A DNA stretch of 5,971 nucleotides from contig JAYWAM010000147.1 in the NCBI GenBank assembly GCA_043782425.1, forward strand, positions 1 through 5,971. The letters are read 5' to 3'. This document shows, piece by piece, positions 1 to 5,708 of this stretch; position 1 is the first letter of the stretch; every line of letters begins with the position of its first letter. Under the pieces are notes generated by a model, which was given only the letters and a program-made list of their open reading frames with translations, did no database searches and was not told where the DNA came from. Made by a program: the position numbers and the translations under genes. This stretch comes from JAYWAM01 sp043782425 (GTDB lineage: Bacteria; Pseudomonadota; Gammaproteobacteria; Burkholderiales; Usitatibacteraceae).

Positions 1-308
1 CCAAACCAGTCTTTGGCGTCGACAGGGTTCAACGCCGTAGTCATGGTGTTGCCGATCTTGTCGGTGGTGAACATCAGATTGTCTTTAATCTGCTGTTCGT
101 TCAATCCCAGGTCTTGCAGTCTGCTGTAGCGCATGTAGGCGGCAGCGTGGCAGTTCAGACAGTAATTCACGAAATATTTGGCGCCTCTCTGTAACGAAAC
201 CTGGTTATTCAGATTGACCGGGGCACGATCAAGCCGCACTTCGCCGCCCGAGGCCAATGCCATTGATGGCAGGGTTGCTAGCAGCAATTTCAGGATAATA
301 TTTTTCAT
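1..308 (-). CDS. petC: Cytochrome c1 of the bc1 complex (N-terminal part)
   Basis: This is the start of the membrane-anchored c-type cytochrome that passes electrons from the Rieske protein to soluble cytochrome c on the periplasmic side. About 102 residues are present and the rest lies beyond the left edge. Residues 1-19 (MKNIILKLLLATLPSMALA) form a Sec-type signal peptide with an ALA-S cleavage site. The heme-attachment motif CLNCH is at C50-C53-H54, followed by AAYMRYSRLQDLGL and NLMFTTDKIGNTM, which are typical of proteobacterial cytochrome c1. The start codon overlaps the cytochrome b stop by one base (TAATG), which suggests translational coupling. A purine-rich GGAGAG lies about 12 nt upstream, inside cytochrome b. 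The sixth ligand Met and the C-terminal anchor cannot be seen here. Confidence 0.95.
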   Translation of the reverse strand, partial: MKNIILKLLLATLPSMALASGGEVRLDRAPVNLNNQVSLQRGAKYFVNYCLNCHAAAYMRYSRLQDLGLNEQQIKDNLMFTTDKIGNTMTTALNPVDAKDWF

Positions 309-1630
309 TACCATGTCAGCCTCTCCGGCACAGGTTTTTCCTTATCGCTTTTGGTATACCAAGGCATGAGGATAAAAAACAGGAAGTAGATAAGAGTCAA
401 AATTCGCGCCACCAGGGTTGCCACGTCTATGCCGTTAAAAGGCCAGACTTTGGGCATCTGCCCCCACACCGTTGTGGGAACCACACCGAGGTAGCCGAGA
501 ACCAGGAAACTGATAACAAAAGCGGTAAGCCACATTTTGTACTTCGGCCCGCGGTAGCGCACTGACTTCACCTTGCCGCGATCCAGCCAGGGCAGAAGGA
601 ACAGAATCATGGTGGCCGCCCCCATGACGCACACGCCATAGAACTGCGACACCGGAAGAAAACTCGCCAGCTCCGACGGTACGGCGCGCAGCATCGCGTA
701 ATAGGGGGTGAAATACCACACCGGCGCGATGTGTTCAGGCGTCTTGAGCGGATCGGCGGGGACGAAGTTGTTGTACTCGAGAAAGTAGCCGCCCAACTCA
801 GGAAGGAAAAAAATGATTACGGTAAACACGATAAGAAATACCGCCACGCCCAAAATATCCTTGATAGTGTAATAGGGGTGCATGGGGATGCCGTCCAGCG
901 GCGTGCCGGTGTTGGGGTCGAGCTTGTCTCGAATTTCTATGCCATCGGGATTGCTGGAGCCGACTTCATGCAACGCCACCAGATGCGCCGCAACCAGACC
1001 GAGCAGCACCAACGGCAAAGCGATCACATGGAAAGCAAAAAAACGGTTCAGGGTCGCATCGCCAATGTTGTAATCGCCGCGAATCCACAGCGACAGGTCG
1101 TCGCCAATGAAGGGAATAGTGGAAAACAAGTTGATAATGACCTGTGCGCCCCAGAATGACATCTGCCCCCAGGGAAGAAGATAGCCGAAGAACGCCTCGG
1201 CCATAAGCGCCAGATAAATCATGCAACCGAAAATCCATAGCAGTTCGCGCGGCTTGCGATACGAGCCATACATCAGCCCGCGCATCATGTGCAGATACAC
1301 GACGATAAAAAACATCGAGGCGCCGGTGGAATGCATGTAACGTATCAGCCAGCCTCCAGATACGTCACGCATGATGTATTCGACCGAGGCAAAGGCTTGC
1401 GCGACATCGGGCTTGTAGTTCATGGTGAGCAAAATGCCGGTGGCTATCTGTAGCACCAGAACCAGCAGGGCGAGCGAGCCAAAGTAGTACCAGAAATTGA
1501 AATTCTTCGGCGCGTAATACTCCGACATGGAGGCCTTCCACACGGCGCTCAGCGGGAAGCGCGCGTCAGTCCAGGCAAGCAACTGGCCGAGTACGCCGGT
1601 GGCCGGCGCGGTTTTCACAGGGGATGACAT
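308..1630 (-). CDS. petB: Cytochrome b subunit of the bc1 complex
   Basis: This integral membrane subunit carries hemes bL and bH and both quinone sites of ubiquinol:cytochrome c oxidoreductase. The 440 residues are the usual size for a full-length bacterial cytochrome b with about eight transmembrane helices. The likely heme ligands are H100 and H114 on helix B (RYMHSTGAS and VVYLHMMRG) and H201 and H216 on helix D (FFAFHVIALP and LVAAHLVALHEVGSSNP). The Qo-site motif is PVWY at 303-306 rather than PEWY. FGYLLPWGQMSFWGA (148-162) is the conserved helix C/cd region. The ATG sits 13 nt after the Rieske stop with AGAGG about 9 nt upstream. The C-terminus overlaps the cytochrome c1 start. The gene is complete with no frameshift. 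Confidence 0.98.
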   Translation of the reverse strand: MSSPVKTAPATGVLGQLLAWTDARFPLSAVWKASMSEYYAPKNFNFWYYFGSLALLVLVLQIATGILLTMNYKPDVAQAFASVEYIMRDVSGGWLIRYMHSTGASMFFIVVYLHMMRGLMYGSYRKPRELLWIFGCMIYLALMAEAFFGYLLPWGQMSFWGAQVIINLFSTIPFIGDDLSLWIRGDYNIGDATLNRFFAFHVIALPLVLLGLVAAHLVALHEVGSSNPDGIEIRDKLDPNTGTPLDGIPMHPYYTIKDILGVAVFLIVFTVIIFFLPELGGYFLEYNNFVPADPLKTPEHIAPVWYFTPYYAMLRAVPSELASFLPVSQFYGVCVMGAATMILFLLPWLDRGKVKSVRYRGPKYKMWLTAFVISFLVLGYLGVVPTTVWGQMPKVWPFNGIDVATLVARILTLIYFLFFILMPWYTKSDKEKPVPERLTW

Positions 1631-1643
1631 AGCTCAGGCACCT

Positions 1644-2240
1644 CTAGGCTTGGGATTCGTCGCCGATAACCAGCGTCGTGCCGGTGATCGTGTAGGGAGG
1701 GACTTCCAGGTTCTTGGGCGCTGGCATGCCCTTGAAAACACGCGCTGACAAGTCAAATTTGGATTGGTGGCACGGGCAAAAATAGCCGCCTGGCCATTCG
1801 GCGCCCAGATCGGCAGCGGCAATTTCCTTGCGCAGCGTCGGCGAGCACCCCAGATGCGTGCAAACTCCTTTTACAACCAAAAATTTAGCATCACGCGAGC
1901 GATGCAGGTTTTTCGCGTAGGCGGGTTGTTTTGAAATGTCTGATTGAGGATCGGCAAGCAGCGCGTCATTCTTGCTAAGGCGATCCAACATTTCCTGCGT
2001 GCGATACAGCACCCATACCGGTGCGCCGCGCCATTCAATCGTAATCTGCATACCTGGTTCGATTTTGGACAAATCATATTCGACAGGTGCACCGGCCGCC
2101 TTTGCCCTGGCGCTGGGAAAGAAACTGCCGACAAGCGGAACTGCCACTGCCACGCCTGCTGCGCCGCCTACCAGCGCAGTGGCGCCAACCAAAAAACGAC
2201 GCTTTTTTTCATCCACATTGTGTTTAACCACCGCGCTCAT
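1644..2240 (-). CDS. petA: Rieske iron-sulfur subunit of the bc1 complex
   Basis: This subunit holds the [2Fe-2S] cluster that takes the first electron from ubiquinol at the Qo site and carries it to cytochrome c1. In the 198-residue protein, cluster ligands are C127 and H129 (CTHLGC) and C155 and H158 (CPCH), with the disulfide pair C132 and C157. The N-terminus has a twin-arginine motif (EKKRRFLVG, R14-R15) before a hydrophobic stretch (about 17-42) that remains as the membrane anchor in this family, so export by Tat is expected. The start at 2240 is chosen because GGAG lies 6 nt upstream. An in-frame TTG at 2255 would place that site inside the gene. The cluster loop reads CHQS where many homologues have CHGS. 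It is the first gene of the pet operon. Confidence 0.97.
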   Translation of the reverse strand: MSAVVKHNVDEKKRRFLVGATALVGGAAGVAVAVPLVGSFFPSARAKAAGAPVEYDLSKIEPGMQITIEWRGAPVWVLYRTQEMLDRLSKNDALLADPQSDISKQPAYAKNLHRSRDAKFLVVKGVCTHLGCSPTLRKEIAAADLGAEWPGGYFCPCHQSKFDLSARVFKGMPAPKNLEVPPYTITGTTLVIGDESQA

Positions 2241-2246
2241 TAATAT

Positions 2247-2250
2247 CTCC
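2247..2250 (-). promoter_or_regulatory. Shine-Dalgarno site deciding the Rieske start
   Basis: The minus strand reads TTGGAGATATTAATG, so GGAG is 6 nt before the ATG at 2240. This supports the ATG over the upstream in-frame TTG at 2255, which has no such site. Confidence 0.75.
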
Positions 2251-2279
2251 AACAAAGGTGCAAAAATGGATCACTGCGC

Positions 2280-2308
2280 ATTTTACCGATTGCGTACCAA
2301 AACTTAAA
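2280..2308 (-). promoter_or_regulatory. Possible sigma70-type promoter of the pet operon
   Basis: On the minus strand TAAAAT (2285-2280) matches five of six bases of a -10 box. TTTAAG (2308-2303) stands 17 bp upstream as a weak -35 (three of six). This would start transcription roughly 30 nt before the Rieske ATG. The -35 is poor and the region is AT-rich, so this is only a candidate. Confidence 0.3.
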
Positions 2309-2410
2309 GCACAACATGAAATAATCCATTAAAATTAATTGCTTATGTTGGCTCTGTTGTTTTTTGTCAGCGCCATCCCCATACTCAACGCTTACTTCAA
2401 GAGATCAACT

Positions 2411-3571
2411 ATGCGCAAACTTTGGCTCCTATTTGCTGAATTCGTCACGATCACGCTGGCCATCGTGTTTGTGGTCACACTCGCTCGCCCCGACTGGAAC
2501 CCGTGGCGGCGCAATGTCGTGGAGATTCGCGAATCGGCCGCATCGGGCTCGTTGCTGCCGGTAAGCGCCGCAGCGCACTCCACTGGCTACAGCGAGGCCG
2601 CCAGGAAAGCCATGGTGTCGGTGGTCAATATATCGACCAGCAAGCAATCTCAGGTAGCGCGCAATCACCCGTTTCTCAACGACCCGCTGCTGGGCCGCTT
2701 GTTTGGCATTCCTGACGATGTTGTACAGCCGCAAGCCAGCCTGGGATCGGGTGTCATCGTCAGCAACCAGGGGCATATCCTCACCAACGAGCATGTCGTC
2801 GCGGCGGCAGATGAAATCCGCGTAGCCCTTGCCGATGGTAGAGTGGCGCCCGCTAAACTGGTCGGAATCGATCCGGATACTGATCTTGCGGTATTAAAAA
2901 TCGAGGCTTCCAACCTCAGCCCGCTCACCTTTGGTCAATCCGAAAAGGCGCAGGTGGGCGACGTGGTGCTCGCCATCGGCGATCCCTTCGGCGTGGGGCA
3001 GACGGTCACCATGGGCATTATCAGCGCATTGGGCAGGAATCGGCTGGGCATCAATAACTATGAGAACTTTATCCAGACCGACGCCGCCATCAATCCCGGA
3101 AATTCGGGAGGCGCGCTGGTGGATATCAACGGCAATCTGATTGGCATCAACAGCGTCATTTATTCACAATCCGGCGGTTCACTGGGTATCGGTTTCGCCA
3201 TTCCCGTTTCAATGGCCAAAAATGTCATGGAGCAGATTATCGCCAGCGGTTCGGTGACGCGCGGCTGGATTGGGGTAGAGGTGCAGGACGTTACGCCCGA
3301 TTTGGCTGACTCTCTCAAGATAGACAGTGCGCACGGCGCCATGGTCGCGGGGTTGCGGCGCAACGGCCCAGCCGAAAAAGGCGGCGTCAAACTGGGCGAT
3401 GTCATCACCCAGATCAACGGTAAAGCAACCAACGATTCGGTCATCGCCAGCCGCTTGATTTCCGAGCTCGCGCCGGGGACAAACGCGAGTTTCACCGTTA
3501 TCCGCAAACAAGCAGAAACAGTGCTGCAAGTCCCGATAGCCCGCCGCCCGAAAGAGCAGAACCGAAAATAG
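2411..3571 (+). CDS. Membrane-anchored DegS/DegQ-type serine protease with one PDZ domain
   Basis: This is a trypsin-fold HtrA-family protease for envelope protein quality control, 386 residues from the ATG at 2411. Residues 7-24 (LFAEFVTITLAIVFVVTL) form a transmembrane anchor with no cleavage site, leaving the rest in the periplasm. The catalytic triad is H128 (TNEHVV), D158 (DTDLAVL) and S232 (GNSGGAL). The oxyanion region NPGNSGG is intact. A single PDZ domain covers about 285-375 (RGWIGVEVQDV and GVKLGDVITQINGK). One PDZ plus an anchor resembles E. coli DegS in architecture, but I see no RseA-type partner here, so a DegS-like signalling role is not shown and general DegQ-like proteolysis is equally possible. 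The start has AAGAGA upstream. Longer starts at 2339 or 2345 would add a second hydrophobic segment and have no visible ribosome binding site. It converges on tatC. Confidence 0.92.
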   Translation: MRKLWLLFAEFVTITLAIVFVVTLARPDWNPWRRNVVEIRESAASGSLLPVSAAAHSTGYSEAARKAMVSVVNISTSKQSQVARNHPFLNDPLLGRLFGIPDDVVQPQASLGSGVIVSNQGHILTNEHVVAAADEIRVALADGRVAPAKLVGIDPDTDLAVLKIEASNLSPLTFGQSEKAQVGDVVLAIGDPFGVGQTVTMGIISALGRNRLGINNYENFIQTDAAINPGNSGGALVDINGNLIGINSVIYSQSGGSLGIGFAIPVSMAKNVMEQIIASGSVTRGWIGVEVQDVTPDLADSLKIDSAHGAMVAGLRRNGPAEKGGVKLGDVITQINGKATNDSVIASRLISELAPGTNASFTVIRKQAETVLQVPIARRPKEQNRK

Positions 3572-3600
3572 CCGCTGTGACTTGAAAACGCAGGCGATTC

Positions 3601-3651
3601 CGTAGGGTGTGCTTGCGCACCGTTACCAATGGTGCGCAAGCGCACCCTACG
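3601..3651. repeat. Near-perfect nested palindrome (REP/REPIN-like element)
   Basis: Two 21-nt arms (3601-3621 and 3631-3651) are inverted copies matching at 20 of 21 positions. The one mismatch would be a U-G pair in RNA. The spacer is 9 nt, and its ends could extend the stem to leave only three unpaired bases. Each arm is itself a palindrome: GGTGTGC-TT-GCGCACC on the left and GGTGCGC-AA-GCGCACC on the right, bordered by CGTAG and CTACG. Such nested pairs fit interspersed REP-like repeats. From memory, motifs like GTAGGGTGCGC recur in many proteobacterial genomes, but I could not check copies here. No U-run follows on either strand, so it is not a classic terminator, although it lies between convergent genes. 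Confidence 0.85.
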
Positions 3652-3671
3652 ACACTGTGCTACAAAACTTT

Positions 3672-3753
3672 CTCGCGCCAAGACGCAAAGGCGCAAAGTT
3701 ATAAACCCATTCTACATTTCGATTTTCTTGGCGTCTTTGCGTCTTAGCGCGAG
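3672..3753. repeat. Imperfect inverted repeat with 8-nt periodic arms
   Basis: Two 27-nt arms (3672-3698 and 3727-3753) are inverted copies with 24 of 27 matches, separated by a 28-nt AT-rich loop. The left arm begins CTCGCGCCAAGACGCAAAGG and contains an 8-nt periodic series (CGCCAAGA, CGCAAAGG, CGCAAAGT). A pyrimidine-rich stretch (TCGCTTTCTCTTTCTT) follows on the plus strand. It could act as a strong hairpin 3' of either convergent gene or be another dispersed repeat. GACGCAAAG-type repeats are, from memory, widespread in bacterial genomes. It is unrelated in sequence to the palindrome beside it. Confidence 0.8.
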
Positions 3754-3791
3754 TCGCTTTCTCTTTCTTGCGTAATACCGGGTGCGCAGTT

Positions 3792-4529
3792 CTAGTTTGG
3801 CGCCTCCGTCTGTGGCGGCGATCTCCCGATCAGGCGTGCGCTGAAAATTCCTAGTTCGTAAAGCAGCCACAGCGGCAGCATCATTGCCAGCATTGATACA
3901 GCATCGGGCGGCGTCACCGCTGCGGCAACGATGGCAGCGCCGACATACACATAGCGACGAATCTCAACCAGTGTGTCCACAGACACGATCCCAGTTCGCA
4001 CCAGCACCACCACGGCGACAGGTGTCTCGAAAGCCACACCGAACGCCATGAACATGCCCAGTACAAAATTGAAATAGTTCTCGATGTCAGGCGCGACAGT
4101 AATGCTCGCCGGCGCGAACTTGGCGATAAACGCAAATACGCCTTTAAAAACGAAAAAATAACAAAACGACATGCCAGCGAAAAACAGCACCGTGCTGCTG
4201 AAAATCAGCGGCAATACAAAGCGTTTTTCGTGTACGTACAAGCCAGGCGCCACAAATGCCCAAACCTGGTAAAGCAAGTACGGTAGCGTCAAAATAAACG
4301 CCACTAACCCCGCCACTTTCAAGGGGATAAAAAATGGCGCAATCACCCCAGTGGCGATCATTTTCGAACCTTGCGGCAGCGCCTGCATCATGGGGTAGGC
4401 CAGCAAGTCATACAGGTCGCCGGCAAAGTACATCAACCCCAAAAACACCGGCACAAAAACATAAATACACCTGAGCAGGCGATTGCGTAGCTCGATGAGG
4501 TGGGAAATGAAGCTATCTTCGGCGGACAT
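3792..4529 (-). CDS. tatC: Sec-independent protein translocase subunit TatC
   Basis: TatC is the six-helix membrane protein that, with TatB, recognises twin-arginine signal peptides and nucleates TatA assembly. The 245 residues are full length. Conserved features include the N-terminal HLIELRNRLL (10-19), LPQGSKMIAT (51-60), and YQVWAFVAPGLYVHEKR (87-103), which holds F92 and E101, matching the signal-binding F94/E103 of E. coli. Also present are MAFGVAFETP with E168 (E. coli E170) and TPPD (206-209). The ATG is 24 nt after the tatB stop in the same frame. No Shine-Dalgarno sequence precedes it: the upstream stretch is pyrimidine-rich, so translation may depend on coupling to tatB. It is the last gene of the operon. 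Confidence 0.97.
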   Translation of the reverse strand: MSAEDSFISHLIELRNRLLRCIYVFVPVFLGLMYFAGDLYDLLAYPMMQALPQGSKMIATGVIAPFFIPLKVAGLVAFILTLPYLLYQVWAFVAPGLYVHEKRFVLPLIFSSTVLFFAGMSFCYFFVFKGVFAFIAKFAPASITVAPDIENYFNFVLGMFMAFGVAFETPVAVVVLVRTGIVSVDTLVEIRRYVYVGAAIVAAAVTPPDAVSMLAMMLPLWLLYELGIFSARLIGRSPPQTEAPN

Positions 4530-4553
4530 CGGGTGGCGAGGAACGGGAGGGTG

Positions 4554-5009
4554 CTAACCGGCCAGTTTTTGCGGCGCGGAAGGCGGTGAATAAGGGTCTT
4601 CGATTTCCAGATCAAGCTGTTGTTGGACAGGTATTGCCTCTGCGGCTTTGACGGCGGGTTCGGGCTGGGGTGTCGCGGGATCTGCCGCGCTCTGTGTTGA
4701 CGATTCGCCGGAAGCAGGCAGATCAAACTCATCATGCAAGGAACGCGCTTGCGATTCAACGCTTTGCATTTGCGCATTGACGTTCATTTCCAGGGAGCGC
4801 GCCGCTTCCTGCACTTCATTCTTGAGCTTGCCCAATTCAGCCGTGTCCATTTCACGCTGTAGATCAGCCTTGACATTCGACACATAACGCTGGAAACGAC
4901 CAAACAAAAGTCCCGCCGTGCGCGCCACCTTGGGCAGACGTTCAGGACCTATCACCACCAACGCGACAATACCAATGATGAGCAACTCAGTAAAACTAAT
5001 ACCAAACAT
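4554..5009 (-). CDS. tatB: Sec-independent protein translocase subunit TatB
   Basis: TatB partners TatC in the receptor complex for folded twin-arginine substrates at the cytoplasmic membrane. The 151-residue protein starts MFGISFTELLIIGIVALVVIGPERLP, a short transmembrane helix with the conserved E8 and the G21-P22 hinge. An amphipathic helix follows (about 23-55), then a charged helical stretch to about 100. The tail from about 100 is rich in Pro, Ala, Ser and Gln and looks disordered, which is normal for TatB. MFG.SFTELL and GPERLP mark it as TatB and not TatA. No Shine-Dalgarno motif is visible before the ATG. It is separated from tatA by 57 nt containing a hairpin. Confidence 0.96.
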   Translation of the reverse strand: MFGISFTELLIIGIVALVVIGPERLPKVARTAGLLFGRFQRYVSNVKADLQREMDTAELGKLKNEVQEAARSLEMNVNAQMQSVESQARSLHDEFDLPASGESSTQSAADPATPQPEPAVKAAEAIPVQQQLDLEIEDPYSPPSAPQKLAG

Positions 5010-5038
5010 AATGGCAGGCGCTTAAAGGAAGTACGGCA

Positions 5039-5066
5039 GAAAAGGCTGCGCATGTTTGCGCACGCC
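5039..5066 (-). terminator. Hairpin with short U-run after tatA (possible attenuator)
   Basis: Directly after the tatA TGA the minus strand reads GGCGTGCGCA-AACA-TGCGCAGCC and then TTTTC. This makes a GC-rich stem of nine base pairs with one bulged base, a four-base loop and four Us. It resembles a weak intrinsic terminator, but tatB and tatC follow in the same direction, so partial termination or 3'-end protection of tatA mRNA is more likely than a full stop. The short U-run keeps confidence moderate. Confidence 0.45.
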
Positions 5067-5297
5067 TCACGATTTACTCTTCTCCTTGATTTCACCTTCT
5101 ATGGTGTGGCCGGATAATTGATCCGTCTTCTTGTCTACTTCCTTAGCATCCCCCTCAGTGCCGCTTTTCATACCATCCTTGAAACCCTTGACCGCGCCGC
5201 CGAGGTCGCCGCCAATGTTGCGCAGCTTCTTCGTGCCGAATATCAGCAGGACGATAACCAGCACAATCAACCAATGCCAAATACTGAATGAACCCAT
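5067..5297 (-). CDS. tatA: Sec-independent protein translocase subunit TatA
   Basis: TatA oligomerises at the TatBC receptor to open the path for folded proteins. The 76 residues comprise a short transmembrane helix (MGSFSIWHWLIVLVIVLLIF, 1-20), the conserved F20-G21 hinge (FGTKKL), an amphipathic helix with GGDLGGAVKGFKDGM (about 29-43) and an acidic/lysine-rich tail. SIWHW with H8 replaces the polar Q8 of E. coli TatA. IGGDLG and GFKDGM identify it as TatA and not TatB. A strong AGGAG lies 6 nt before the ATG, unlike tatB and tatC. It lies 52 nt after hinT in the same operon. Confidence 0.97.
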   Translation of the reverse strand: MGSFSIWHWLIVLVIVLLIFGTKKLRNIGGDLGGAVKGFKDGMKSGTEGDAKEVDKKTDQLSGHTIEGEIKEKSKS

Positions 5298-5349
5298 GAC
5301 TTTCTCCTAACTTCCTCAATAACGATATGTCGGTGAAAACCCGCTACGC

Positions 5350-5697
5350 TTACTTCCCAATCATGGAAGGAAGTCGATCGGGCCCGCCGATAACATGAAT
5401 ATGCAAATGATACACGTCCTGACGCCCTACCTTGCCGGTATTGATAACGGTGCGAAAGCCATCTTTCAAACCCAGTTCTCTGGTCAACTGCGGAATCAAA
5501 GCCATTAATTTTCCGAGTAGGGCGGCATCGTCAGCAGTGCAATCGGCCAATGAAGCGATATGGCGCTTGGGGATCAGCATGAAATGCACTGGCGCCACCG
5601 GTGCAATATCGTGAAACGCCAGAACGTCGTCATCTTCATAAATTTTTCGACCGGGAATTTCCCCGGTGATGATTTTGCAAAAAATGCAGTCTGTCAT
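5350..5697 (-). CDS. hinT: HIT-family purine nucleoside phosphoramidase (HinT-like)
   Basis: HinT-type proteins are small cytosolic dimers that hydrolyse nucleoside phosphoramidates and aminoacyl-adenylates. The 115-residue protein has the N-terminal CIFCKI (C4, C7), GEIPGRKIYEDDDVLAFHDI, PKRHI (H46) and the histidine triad H97-L-H99-I-H101 in VYHLHIHVIGG near the C-terminus, all normal for the family. C4, C7, H46 and H97 are placed where some HIT proteins bind zinc. This is a family parallel, not shown here. A strong GGAGG lies 4 nt before the ATG. It starts 11 nt after hisE, a common operon neighbour in betaproteobacteria (from memory), with no known functional link to histidine synthesis. 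Confidence 0.93.
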   Translation of the reverse strand: MTDCIFCKIITGEIPGRKIYEDDDVLAFHDIAPVAPVHFMLIPKRHIASLADCTADDAALLGKLMALIPQLTRELGLKDGFRTVINTGKVGRQDVYHLHIHVIGGPDRLPSMIGK

Positions 5698-5708
5698 CAG
5701 TCCTCCAG

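Larger units (their letters stand above)
2241..2410. other. Divergent intergenic region between pet operon and protease gene
   Basis: These 170 bp separate two genes pointing away from each other and so should hold promoters for both. The stretch 2318-2346 is AT-rich and includes the palindrome AATTAATT (2333-2340). I found no convincing -35/-10 pair for the plus-strand protease gene and no clear operator. An in-frame TTG (2339) and ATG (2345) precede the chosen protease start and would add a hydrophobic segment, but neither has a ribosome binding site. Confidence 0.6.

Noticed and set aside
731..1159. Open frame of 142 codons on the plus strand inside cytochrome b
   Set aside because: It is antisense to a certain, fully conserved gene; its translation is rich in Arg, Gln and His with no recognisable domain, so it is a frame shadow.
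2265..2330. Inverted repeat AATGGAT (2265-2271) and ATCCATT (2324-2330) in the divergent intergenic region
   Set aside because: Only 7 bp per arm with a 52-bp gap and no extension. About one such pair is expected by chance in a region this size, so it is not called an operator.
3601..3651. Classic intrinsic terminator for the protease gene
   Set aside because: The stem is strong but no U-run follows on either strand, so it is reported as a repeat and not a terminator.
3160..3696. Open frame of 178 codons on the minus strand across the protease 3' end and the repeats
   Set aside because: It overlaps the PDZ-coding region antisense and begins inside the repeat region. It has no ribosome binding site and no family resemblance.
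3572..3791. CRISPR-like array between the convergent genes
   Set aside because: The repeats are inverted pairs of two different sequences, not direct repeats with uniform unique spacers.
3572..3791. tRNA or other RNA gene in the gap
   Set aside because: The folding potential is fully explained by the two inverted repeats; no cloverleaf, T-loop motif or CCA end was found.
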